Shown here: positions 1 to 12,000 of the stretch, in pieces
Position numbering within the stretch: position 1 is the first letter of the stretch
How the letters are laid out: each line of letters opens with the position of its first letter
From: Petrosia ficiformis
Taxonomy: Eukaryota > Porifera > Demospongiae > Haplosclerida > Petrosiidae
Length of the DNA: 64,000 bases
Direction: 5' to 3'
Assembly: GCA_947044365.1 (NCBI GenBank)
Contig: OX345638.1
Coordinates: forward strand, 3,705,201 to 3,769,200
Notes under the pieces: model-generated
What the model was told of the DNA's origin: nothing
Seen by the model: only the letters and a program-made list of their open reading frames with translations
Databases searched by the model: none
Made by a program: the position numbers and the translations under genes

Positions 1-690
1 CTTTGTACAGAGGTGTAAGCACTTATGTAGGGTTATATGGAAGTGGTTTGTTTAATTTTGGGTCCTAAGTTAGCTTCCCAACCTTGTTTGCTTGCTTTTT
101 GGGTTTTGACATCCCTACATCTTCTTTCATTTTTATTGAAAATGTTTTTTATTATTCTTGTATACATAAAATTAATAAAATGTTTTAAATAGACAGTCAA
201 ATCTACTATGTTCATATTATATTTTGTGTATATATAATAAGTTTTTAGTCTGTTGAGTCTAGATGTACTTAATTAAGACTTACAAGTAATATCTATCCAA
301 ATGTACGTTTAATGTGTAATGCAGATTTTTATCTGACCAGGGGTAATTAGTTTAAAAATGATGTGTACTATAATGTCATTAATACACAACATGTATATAC
401 TATTATCATAATAATTATAATAATAATTAAATCCCACATCTAGTCACTCCTCAGCTTTGCCTTGTAGTGGATAGACCACACTTACATGGTATTTAACATA
501 AACTTGGAGGTTTCCAAAACCAAGTGCAAAGCCTGAGGTTTAATTACAAGCAAACCAATTTAAATCACGTGACTGTTGGAGGGTTACTGTAATCATATTT
601 TTGTATTACGTATTTTCTTTAAAATCAATCACAATAATTATGGTTACAAAATAAATTTTTATTTTTATATAGAGCTATTTTTTTCAATAA
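1..690. other. region downstream of RBMX2
   Basis: No gene recognised. Bases 15-150 are one arm of the fold-back repeat family seen complete at 34022-34302. The rest is AT-rich unique-looking sequence containing the RBMX2 polyadenylation signal. Confidence 0.5.
658..663 (-). terminator. polyadenylation signal of RBMX2
   Basis: AATAAA on the minus strand about 28 nt downstream of the RBMX2 stop codon, in an A/T-rich stretch. Position and motif fit a cleavage/polyadenylation signal; the cleavage site itself cannot be seen. Confidence 0.6.
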
Positions 691-3600
691 TTATGATAGT
701 TCGTGTGTTCTTCCAGGGCTCCTACTTCTATCTCTAGAAGGCTTAGACCTGTCCTTTACACAGGGTTCAATTTGCTTTCTATCCCTTTGGTTTTTAAATC
801 CATAGCTCTTGCTACTATCATTATATTTTGTAGATCTGTACATGCTTGTTCTCCTTTCTCTTTCTACTTCATCAAGTTCTAAATTGTCAGAATCTTGCAT
901 TATTCTGCTTTTATGAAAGTGTTCACATTTAGTCCTGTCTTTAATTTCATCATATTCTCTGTCATCTCTTTTCTTGTGTTTCTTTTTCTTTTTTCTTTGT
1001 TTCTCCCCTGAATTTTTCGTCACCTTGGCCAAGGGTGGAGGAGAAGGACTTGGCGAAGGTGTTGGTGTCTTTGGAGCACAACCTTTTTCAATTATTTCAT
1101 TCCCATGTTCATCTTTAGGCCTTCTGTAATCCTTAACATGGTCCACACGTATGACACGACCACACAACTGCAGACAAAAAAAAAATTATTATGGCCTGTA
1201 GGGCCATCCCTATGATTGCTTTCCCACGGGTTCGATGTATGTTTATATATAATTATATGTATATATATATTATATATAATTATATATATGTTTGTGTCAC
1301 CTACGCGAGTATGCGTTGTATATGTAGTTAAGGAAGTTACATCATTCCCGGGGGCTCGGTCAATTAATGGGCGTGGCGCGTAAAAGAATGCGCAATCAAG
1401 CTCTACACACCAGCAGAAAGAAAGCTGTGTAGCTTACGTAGAAACTGGAACTAATAGCTAGCTATTCTGCCTGACATATATTCCTAAAGTTCTACAAGGT
1501 CCTTTGAAAGGTCAGGAGAGTAGATAATCAAAATAATAACTATAATAAGCTGTTGTCTTTCATGCTTGATAGTCAGCCATGATTACTGAATGCTGGACAC
1601 CACAAAGCAGTCATAGGGATACTTTTATAAATTTGTAAAGCAATCATAGGGATGTTTTTTTTTCTCTATATACACTTGTTTTATCTATAATATTGCATGA
1701 AGGTGGTCCATTGGAGGTCATAATAGTCCCACAAACTTGTGGGGCAGGAAGAAAGCCTGGTTTAACTTACATAGCTGGGTTGTGTAGCACTTGCTTATCT
1801 TCTCAGCAAATAGGCATGCAATAGAACATGTTAACGTACTGTCTAGATAAAATAAAACTTGTCTAAGGATACAAGTATGACAGGCTTTTTAATTATCACT
1901 GCAACTATGCAAGTTAGACTACACTTGTGTGAGAGTCTGGCTTGAGAAACTCGGTCAAAGAGTTAACAATTTGTGTGGATTGAATCCTAATATTAATTTT
2001 GTATATATACATACATGTAATTATATATATGTCATGATGAAGCCACCCTTCAAAGCTTCTGATGGTGCCATAAGTGTGATGTGTGCACAGTATAGTTTGT
2101 GTCTTCATTAAGCTGTATAAACATGACTTTGATGATCACCTGTGCAATATCAGGCTTATAATCACCCCACCCTCAAAGCTGTGGCCCTCCAGGCTCAGTG
2201 ATTATAAGCCTGATATAGCACTAGTGGCATGATATAACCTATACATATATATTCTGGAGTAGTTACAATTTTCCCAGGTAAAAATTCAAGGATCTGCACA
2301 TACATGTACTTCAATGAATTTCAGCTCTGCACATCACCAGCAGATAGCTTCTATTATTGTCTGAGACATTTGTAAATTTTGGTTTTAACATGGCTGTGGA
2401 TATCACATCAAATTGTTGAATTTTTGTGGTGATGGTAAACCGGGACTCATGCTATGGGAGGCAACTGATGTTCCTACACAATTCAGGTTGCTTTACATAT
2501 ATCCTGTTGTTTGAATACGTCTAGTTTTTAGTTACATGTTCAAAAATCACAACTTTTCTATTTATATTCTACTGTTTACCTTAATTCCATTCAGATTGTC
2601 AACAGACAGGATAGTACTTCGCTGATCTTCGTAACCTATAAAACAGAAACCTTTTGATTTCCCAGTTTTCTTATCTCTCACAAGATTAATATTCACTATC
2701 TCTCCATACCTAAAAAGAAAATAATTATTATACAGACAAAAGTATCCATCCAAAATATCCCAATCAATCTATGATGTCATCAATCATTAATAATGAATGA
2801 TCGTTGCTTACTTTCTCATGTCTGAAACCCAACAACAAATTATAGAGTCTACTTCTTTTATGTACTTTAATTGTTCTTAGTTAAAATTTGCAGTGTATTT
2901 TCAGCCAGCTAACGGGACAGCTATTAGTCAGTTTAATTTTCTACAAGCTGTTTTCTTTCTGCTGATCTGTGGACTGTACTTTAGCTCAAGCTAGTGGTGG
3001 GTTATATTATTGGCTATTTATAGTAATGTTTGCATTTATATCGACCATTAACAAAACAGGTTTTTAATACAATAACCACACCCATTTATTGCTTAATGGG
3101 AAGACAGCTGGTTATGTTATTCAACTCTATTAGTGTATGTAATTATGTATCCCGTTCATTGAACGAGTATATAGATGGAACCCATTGGAAAGTAATCATA
3201 AGGTTGTTGAATAACATTTCAGATAGATTGAATGACTACAATAATTCATTAGGGGCCATAATCTTAATTGCAATCAGCTTCAGTATTGACTCATAAATCT
3301 AAAACTGATTTTTCAATGTTCAGTTTATACCTTTGTTGAGAACTTGAAGAATAGCTTTTCTTATGTAACTACAGGTAGCTAGCTATACACAAAGATAAAG
3401 CACTCATAATAACTAGAGGTCATTATTAAAGGTAGCACAAGCAGATATAACATTCATAAATTCAAAATCTTACTGAGAAAACACAGACAAAATATCACCT
3501 TCAGTCAGATCATAATCTAATCCACCTAAATTTAAAAATGACAATAATTCTCATTCTGAATCAGTATATCATACATAATTACATGATGTATATTTGGAGT

Positions 3601-5996
3601 GAATAAACAGAACATCAAATGGCAAGGGAACATATAACTACAAAACAATTATTCTTCATTCTGTAAATACAGTGTAGGACACCCTGAAATGAGGACACCC
3701 CTGTATTAAGGACACTTACAAATGTCCCAAACTATGCTTTATAATACAAATTCACCCCTGAAATGAGGACACCCCTGTAATCAGGACAGTTATATTTGTC
3801 CCAATGCTGTCCACAATGGAGGTATTCCACTGTATTTCCACTATTGTGAACAATAGCACTTGACAGTCTGTTGAATATTAGCTAGAGTCTCCATGTTTGA
3901 TAGGAGACAGGTAAAACAGAGGAAAAATTAAAAGGATAAATTTTTGTGAGGCCAATAACGGCTATAAAAACTTAAAAGGCAATCCATACATTTGACAACA
4001 TTATGTCATACTATTGGGCTTCATTGAGAAACAGGTAAAAAGGTGATGCATTGTACATTGATACAATTTCAAGTGAAACATACCTATATACACATAAGCA
4101 CTGTTTTTATACTGGTAATGCCAAGAACTCTTTCCTTCATTCCCAAACTCTAATTCTCTCTTGGTAATTTCTTGTATTGCTTTAACATTACTGCAAGGTT
4201 GAAGTACATTTAAATAATGGTCATGATCTATGCAAGTTTAAACTTTAAACACACAATAATTAAATACAAGTACTTTCTATGTAGTGATGTGAAAATGCAG
4301 TGCAAATACAACAAAGGTGCTAACATAACTTATTGGGCTGTATCATAATTTTCTAACATGGTATCGAGTTGATGTGGTATCACTGTACTATCGTGGTAAT
4401 ACCATCAAATACAATCATGAACCACAAAATTATGCATGTACATGTACATGTATGTATTATGTATACATACATATGTACATACATGTACATAGCACATACT
4501 TACATGCACAGCAACTATTGTTTATAATACACACACACATACATGTAAGTCATAGTCATCAAGAATTGGTGTACTTCTATGCATTTAAGAGTAGCTCAAC
4601 TGCTCAACGTTTATTCACAAGTTAGATGGTACAAGTATAAATACTGTAGTATCACAGTAGCACTATAATATTGAATCACTACAAAGATTGTACAGGACCC
4701 TCACTGTCGTGGCATAGAAAGGTATAATTTTGTGAATAGACACAAAATATAATTACAATACCCTTCCCCGTTTACACTTTGCAGCGAGGGTAAAAACAAA
4801 GAGTAGAAAACAATTATTCATTAATTTTGGCTAATACAATAATAATTAAATTGCTATACGTATTGTAAGCACTGTTAATAACTGAAAATGAAAAGGTGAA
4901 CTTTTGGTAATGATAGGGTGAATTTGGGTCTGTACAATTTGCTAGTATAGTAGAAGTACTTTAGAACAAAACACGTACTGATCATATTTCTTTTAGTGAT
5001 ACAATTATTATTACACACGATTATCAATAACAAAGGGTGTGGCAACTACTAATACGCTCACAAAAGGGGATATTAATATTGTTATCAATACCAAGAATCA
5101 GAAGTAGTGGTCAGTGTTCTTACCAGGATATTAGCAATTGGTAGTGAATGTTTATTAATATGATTCTTTTAAACGTTTGTAAAAAAAATTTAGTGGGCGT
5201 GGCTAAACTAGCTGGAGTATATAGGCAATTAAAACTTGTTTGGCAGGCTTATAGAGAGTGTACATGTATTTACAACAGTGTAAATAAGAGATGGCAGTAC
5301 AGGTTGATTTCCAGAGCTCAATTGGTGTGTAAATGATGATGCAGCAGCACAACCAAAATCCCTAGTCAGAACCCTGGTAGTGGTATTGAATGTTCATGTT
5401 CAACACTTTGGCATCGTATCATTTGTCATTACAACTTGTCGAGTTAACTCCCCACCTCCTCCAGCGAATGCACTTCACTCATAAATTCAACAAGTGCTAT
5501 CATTGGGGCCCCCTTATTACCATTCACGAATTTTGATAGATACGTATATTCATTGATAACTAGCGATGTCAGTCGATATTTGATATTGCCATTTAGACAC
5601 AGTCTTTTTCACTCAGCATATTCTTCTCACTTAATTCTGTACCTTTCGGTACACACAATTACACAAAACTGCATAAGATGCATGACACATTTAGGATGAA
5701 AAATTCAAATATTCTATAAAGTAGTGTTGTTTTAGTACGACAATAATGACCACTTTTAGTCACAGTCTACTTCATCAAATTTTAGTTATACACGTAGTTA
5801 TAGTTAATCAATCATTTTAGGTTTACTAAAAGAGTTTTAGTTAATTAACTAAAAGTTCCCCAAATTGTTTATGGGTAAACTAAACGTCATAATGTCGTAC
5901 CAAAAAGGGTTTTAGTTATAGTTAACTAAAACAACACCAGGGATATTGGCCAAAATTAATACACTAATAATCATCTTTACACACAACTCACTTCAT
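691..5996 (-). CDS. RBMX2: RNA-binding motif protein X-linked 2 (RBMX2 / Ist3-Snu17 type)
   Basis: Nuclear RRM protein. In yeast the orthologue Ist3/Snu17 is part of the RES complex of activated spliceosomes. Coding exons on the minus strand, 5' to 3', are 5996-5992, 4190-4084, 3525-3474, 2709-2580 and 1167-691. All junctions are GT-AG and phases close to 256 residues. RNP2 (YVYIGGL, about residues 34-40) and RNP1 (KGFCFIGY, about 74-81) are intact, and the segment YGEIVNINLVRDKKTGKSKG (56-75) is practically the vertebrate sequence. The tail is the usual low-complexity type: a Pro/Ser run, a Lys-rich KKKKKHKK stretch and RS-like SRDRSRSPGR near the end. The first coding exon contributes only ATG plus two bases; it was chosen because ATGAA followed by a GTGAGT donor gives MNNVKAIQEI, which parallels the human start. 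An AATAAA signal lies about 28 nt past the stop. It is divergent from COG3 and probably shares its promoter. Confidence 0.94.
1191..1672 (+). mobile_element. MITE family A (CCCTATGATTGCTTT ends), copy 1
   Basis: Non-coding element in the last RBMX2 intron. It starts GGGCCATCCCTATGATTGC and ends with the inverse, CAAAGCAGTCATAGGG. The interior contains GTTAAGGAAGTT, a CATTCCCGGGGGCTCGG block, CAATTAATGGGCGTGGCGCG and GAATGCTGGACACCAC. The same order recurs at 7361, 29441, 33336 (reverse), 44137 and 52565, which defines a repeat family of about 400 bp. A second partial right end follows at 1636-1672. Confidence 0.75.
2034..2242. mobile_element. hairpin repeat family C, copy 1
   Basis: Contains inverted arms around 2140-2170 and 2195-2225 (TATCAGGCTTATAATCAC and its complement), preceded by GTCATGATGAAGCCACCC. 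A second full copy is at 27908-28152, and the hairpin core recurs at 28385-28480. It lies in an RBMX2 intron and has no coding potential. Confidence 0.65.
2710..3473. other. RBMX2 intron with a decayed MITE A copy
   Basis: No gene. About 2805-3000 matches the reverse strand of MITE family A in degraded form (TTTCTCATGTCTGAAACCCA, then a tract matching the element's interior). The remainder shows nothing recognisable. Confidence 0.4.
3665..3836. mobile_element. pogo/Tigger-like MITE
   Basis: Left end TACAGTGTAGGACACC and right end (complement) TACAGTGGAATACCTCC resemble Tigger/pogo termini, with T/A-rich flanks fitting a TA target. The interior repeats CCTGAAATGAGGACACCCCT twice. It lies in RBMX2 intron 2. 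The family assignment rests on the termini only. Confidence 0.5.
4191..5991. other. first RBMX2 intron
   Basis: AT-rich, with TACATGTA runs at 4436-4495 and a short CCCTTCCCCG...GCGAGGGTA hairpin at about 4761-4796 that recurs at 26012-26046 and 37626-37660. The hAT-like TTTTAG element lies at 5721-5940. No exon is supported here. Confidence 0.4.
5721..5940. mobile_element. hAT-like MITE of the TAGTGTTGTTTTAG family
   Basis: Left end TAGTGTTGTTTTAGT and right end complement TGGTGTTGTTTTAGTT form imperfect terminal inverted repeats. The interior is rich in TTTTAGTTA-like words. Related termini occur at 18653 and 54229, where 8-bp target duplications are visible; here no clean duplication was found. 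Confidence 0.5.
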
Positions 5997-6060
5997 CTCT
6001 TGCCCTAGCCAGATCAAAGATTGTGGGCGGTCCCTATTTTAACACACGTGGGGACTTGGA
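5997..6060. promoter_or_regulatory. 64-bp bidirectional promoter between RBMX2 and COG3
   Basis: Only 64 nt separate the RBMX2 ATG (minus) from the COG3 ATG (plus), so both promoters and 5' UTRs must overlap each other or the opposite gene. The interval includes a CACGTG palindrome (about 6045-6050) and GTGGGCGG (about 6023-6030), a GC-box-like word. No TATA box is evident. That transcription is bidirectional is inferred from geometry alone. Confidence 0.65.
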
Positions 6061-9000
6061 ATGGAAAAGTTGCCAGCTAAATCTGTAAGAGAGAAACTAA
6101 GTCAATGGGAGAGCAAGCTAGCGCCACTAAGTGATTCACAGAAGGTGGTCGTCATGGAATTGAGTGCTGTTGCTTCACAAAGACCACTACCCGAAGGAGT
6201 AAGTATTTTCCAATAATTTCTTGTACAACAAAATGGCCGACAATCATTAATTAATTAAAAATTAACAGGGAATTTCACGAAACTCCTATTACATCCGTAA
6301 TATCATAAGGATTTCACAAAGCATGATGACAGCAAGGGCTATCAGAGCCCATGTTGTTCGAGATGGGTGAATAATTGTTTGTGTTAGATATGTTGAATGA
6401 GTATTCATCACTGTGTCATATAACAGAGCCATGAACCTTGTTAGCGAAGTTGTAATTGCAACCAGTCTTAAATAGCCTGATCCAATTCAATGTATACTTA
6501 ATTCGTGTGTTTACACTGTTTTACATGTGCAATGTACATGTACATACATGTAGTACATATTGGTATGTTGGTGTGTACAAATACAAATAGTATAGAGTTC
6601 AGAAATGTAGTCTTTTTCATGTCTTGGAATACTGACACCAAAATTTTCGAATAGAAGGGTGCAATTAATATTCATTATAGATTATTTGTGAATTATTAAT
6701 TATACGTAGCAATGCCCATCTGCATTCACATGTATAAGAATGCCTCTTGAAAAGAAGGCAAAGATTGTGACAGTCTCCTTTTTAATACCAGTTATTGGTA
6801 ATTATTAATTATTGTTGTCATTATTATCACCATCGTATTATCACCATATCAGTATCATCCAAGCATTGATTGTCAGGTTTCTTAATAAAAGAAATTTAAA
6901 GAAGGGTGCAAAATTAATCATGGGTGAGCTAAGAAGGGTTCTAGCAGGTAGTAGAAGGGTGCAGCACCCTGCTATACGAGCCTGGTGAGAAGAATGAGAA
7001 CCCAGCTGTAATACTGTCTTGTGGTATAAGGAATATTATGAGTTACATGTACAGTACATGTAGTTCCTGAACAAAAACAATGTTGGTTAACAAGGCAAAT
7101 CAAGTCACAATTACCACTTTAATTATGTGTTTTTTTAGAAAAGAAATGCAGTAACTGATTCACAATGCACACAATGTTTTTTATTCTGATCTGCAGTTAT
7201 CATCTAGACATGAAAAACTTCAGCCTGTGAGTGCTCCTAATATAGACAGTCGTATGCTGAACATCAAGAACACACAGGATGTAAGAATAAGTATTACACA
7301 TGTACATGTATGTACAAAGTACATGTAATTGTTTTGAATTGCTGGGTTTAATTTGTGTAACTGGCAGGGCCATCCCTATGATTGCTTCCCTCAAGGTTTA
7401 ATGTATATATATACAATTATATATATATTTTTTTGTGTCACATATCCTACTATGTGTTGTATACATAGTTAAGGAAGTCGTGTCATTCCAGGGGGCTTCA
7501 TCAATTAATGGGCATGGCATGTAAGTAGAACTCATGCTTGAGTTCTACAGTCCAGAAAGAAAAAAGCTGTCCATAGTTAACGAGAAACTGGAGCTAATAG
7601 CTGTTCTGCCTGAAGTATTTTCCTACAAGATCAGGAAAAAAAACATAACAAGGAAAAGTATCCTATGATTGCTTTGTGGTGTCCAACATACATGTACATT
7701 AATCATGGCTGACTTTCTCATGCCTGAAACGCAACAGCCTTTTAAACTTATTGATTTGATTTCACTGTCCTTACTTTGGACTGGTCAACTAGACAGGACT
7801 GTAAAATTTAATGAGCGTTTTTCAAACATTTGGGGCAAATATTTATTAGTAAAAAAAACAACTTTTACACTAGTAAATAATAATTATGTTTTACATCAGA
7901 AAGTTTGTCTTGTACACTATTTACAGCAAAGAATATATTGAGAGCAATACATATCTTGCCCGGCACTATTTGTTTGGTCACATTCTTGTAGATACAATGG
8001 TGACCAAATAATTATAAAGCAGGCCAAATGTTGTCTCACTGGTGAGACTGTAGTTACATGTACATGTATGTTATTGTGTAACTGATGAATCTGTGGATCA
8101 AAAATGGTATCCATTTACACTTTGTACCCACTGCCACCCAGACAAAGTTTGCAAATTTTTAGCATCACTGGATGAGTAGAGTATAGACTAAATGTACTCC
8201 TTCACCAAATGCATTTGTCGTCATAACACCCAGACAAAGTTTGCAAATGTTTAGCATCACTGGATGAGTAGACTATAGACTAAATGTACTCCTTCACCAA
8301 ATGATCCAATCTTCATTTTGATTCATAATTTGGATTGCATTGTCATAATTTATTTCACTAATCAAAAGTTTTATTTGATTCCTGAATTTTGCCGTCCATT
8401 ATTACAGTCCAGTGTGCCGATTCACTTGTCCAGTCTATTGATTAGGGACTGCCAAAAATATTTCAACTGCATACATAGCCTTCTCATAATATATCTAATT
8501 GCCATTTGTATTAAATTTTTTTAAGCATTTGTGTGTGGACAGGAGTCACATGACTATGAGCTACACTACAATTCATAAAACTTCTTTGAATACATGTAAC
8601 TTCACAAATCTGTTGCAATAATTAATACTAGCTCAATAAATTATGAAACATTATTACTACACATGTATATAATTTCTTTACAGTTGTTTGCATGGTTTGA
8701 TGAGATGGATTCTGAAATGCTAACTGATCAAGATGGAGTTTACAAGTATGTGATATCAACTTCAAATCTTGTTTCTATACATGTATATTACTGCTATATA
8801 GTATAACACTCGGGGAATTGGCCAGAAAGATATCTTACATTTTATGAAATTTCTTCGTGTAGTGATTATAGCAGCTATCTTAAACTGTATTGTAAACAGT
8901 GTGAACAAATGCTGAACCAGTTGTGTACTGCTCTTGATGCTCTTGAAGACATGACTGATAAGCATCAGTTTGTTTCACTGAAAACACAGTCTCTTCATGA

Positions 9001-12000
9001 TGCTTGTGAGAAACTGGTAGAAGAACAGGTACATACATTTCTATATTATATACATGTACCTAGACACTTTGACTTTTACATACCAGAGTTTCATACAGAG
9101 GGGATAGGGTGCAGGGATCAAGATGTATACATGTATGCAAGTATTTGCTTATGTAGTTCATTAAATATGGTTGACCATTCCTGTTCCGAGAACTCAACAA
9201 GATGAATCGTTATTAGAATGAAGTAATACAACTGAAAATGTATTTCTGTTGTGTTTTTTTAGCCGATTATTAACATTAAATTTGTTTGTAGTATAAATCA
9301 AATGTTGAATTATTACTCTTTATTGTAATTAATTAGTAAACTGCACTTCATTTGCAAGTTTCATTTCAGTACTATATGTGACCGAATTTGCGAAAATCAG
9401 GCTTATGGGATAATTATTAATTTTGAGATACGAGTGAAAATAGACAGTTATGGCTTACTCGGGTGATTACTGTTTTACTACATAAAAAACTTCATTAACA
9501 TCTTACCTATTCACTCATACCTTCAGAGAAGTTCGGAGACATCACTGTGCTTCGCTAGCCACTCCTAAAAAAGCTTTTAGTCATTATGTTTAATGATTAT
9601 TTTTCTCAAAATGAAGGATTTGTGACTACAACGGTTTAATCCCTCGCTGTAGCTTTGTCTTTTGCGTGATTGGGATGTATCATATATCATTCTGGAGCTA
9701 ATTGAATACTCTATTTAAATCAATTTTGAAATTTTATCCCTTAAGCCTGATTTTCGCAAATTCGGTCACATATATTCAATAATCAATTAATCAATTAATT
9801 GTGATACTACAAAATCACAAACATTGACAATCGACAATAATCCTATAATCACACACCCCTGATTTCAATACAAACTGAGTTTTCCAGTCTTCACTCTCCT
9901 CATTTTACATGTACGTATGTTCTCCTGTTTCTGCTATATTATTATTCTTGTTCTCGTAATTACATGTACATGTACATGTATGTTATCAACTCATTCTGTT
10001 TGTTTAATTAGAATGAATTGACTCACATTGCTGAGGGTATCAGCAACAGACTGGCATATTTCTCTGAACTAGAACACCTGGGTCAGAAACTTAATTCTTC
10101 TTCTATGTCTCTCTCGATTGAGACCTTTCCTGTACTTTTAGCTCGTCTAGATGAGTGCATAGCTTTCATTGAATGTCATGTAAGTGAATTATAGCATACA
10201 CATGTGTTTGTATCCACTCATCATTCAATGTAGGTCTGCATAGTATTCCATGTACATCTATTTGTTATGTAATATGTCATTACTAACAGTACATGTATGT
10301 TTAGAGATTTTAGTAAGCTCAAATGTTTAGTAATCAAACTGATGTATTTGTTGTTAAGAGATAGACTAACATCCTCAAAATTCACAGTAGGAATTTAAGT
10401 CCAGATAATAATTATGAGTAGACCTGTGAAGTTAAATTAATATACATGTTTTCAATGCATGCTTATAATAGCAGCCTTTTTATAGTCATACATGTATATA
10501 CATGTAGCTGCAGCGCACATTCTTTTATGTGCCATGCACATTACTTGACCAATTGATCAAGCCCACACACACATTGAATTTTTTTAGCTACATATGCAAT
10601 ACAAGGATACATGTATTGTATATATATGCAGAGTCAGAAATAACAGGCGGCCATCGGCCATTTTCCGTGCATGTCAGGACAATGACCGAGCAAATTACTG
10701 CATGCAAGGACATTATGGCCGAATATAATTATTATGCCCACTCATCAGATCATCATGTGGATTTGTCTACATACTCACCAGTCCTTATGGTAACTTCGAA
10801 GCAAGATTCAAGCCTTTCCTAACATCTATGAAGGCAGGAGGCCAAGAATACTCGACCGTTTTTAGCGGTCACATCCATCTTTGTCAAGACAATCGTTTTG
10901 CTATTTCTACATGGAATAAACAACTGTTACTGCAGGCGAAGTTGGACAGAGCCTTAACCTTCTGGAAGGTCAACTTTGTTTAGATCTGAATTCTTCTGAG
11001 AAAATCTACTCTTGGCCATTTGGCTCGTTAACCACGCCCACATTTCAGTAATACATTAATTAAACGCCGTTTCAACGCAATGTATTATGCATTGCTGTTG
11101 CTGTTCAAACAGAGCGCACTGAGTAGTCGAACTTTTCTGCCATACTGCTGACCACTAATGTGGTGACTGAGCATGCACTGCACGTGCTATATATAATCTC
11201 ACGTTTTTATGCACACTCTGTTCGAACAAAAGTAAAATCAACAGTACGATCAGTTTCGTACTATGGTCGTACTAAACGTAAAGTCATATACTGTATGTCA
11301 GCTTGTACCTGTAAATACCACACAATCACCATATTAATAAATAGCAAAAATTGCATAAAGTTTTCACATTATGCTGTATATGTCAAACACTTCTCTCACG
11401 AGTGCTTTACAATGACAGTTAAATTGACCATCCAATTTTAAAAAATGACCAGTCAAATTATGGTATGTCCGGACAAGTTGTCCAGACAATATTGATCTCT
11501 TATTTCTGACTCTGTATATGTTGTGAACCAATTAGAAATTTGATCACTTTTAAAACTGGCCAACCAGTTTTAAAATGGGTTAACCTGTTTTGAAACTGAC
11601 TGGCCCGTTTCACAGCCTTCAGGCTAGTGCACAAAAACCTTGAACCATTTATAAGTGGGTCTGAACTAGTTTCCAAACTAGTTGACCTGCTTGGAAACTG
11701 GTCGTCCCATTTTGAAACCGGTTGTCCCATTTTGAAACTGGTCGTCCCACTGTGGAAATTAAGAAGGAAGTACAAAAATTAAGAACATTTGCTACAAATA
11801 TACAAATAAAACTTCCAAATTGACTTGCCACGTGTAATTGTTTCATATTCATCATGATACCACTCTTTACATGATGTACACTGTATTATCCTTCTCCTGG
11901 GATTTTCTGGCATCCTACAGTTGCAAAAATTGGTACTTCTTTTGAAACAATACTATCAGCATTTTTTTGGTTGTTGGTGGAAGGGAAGGGAACATTACAT

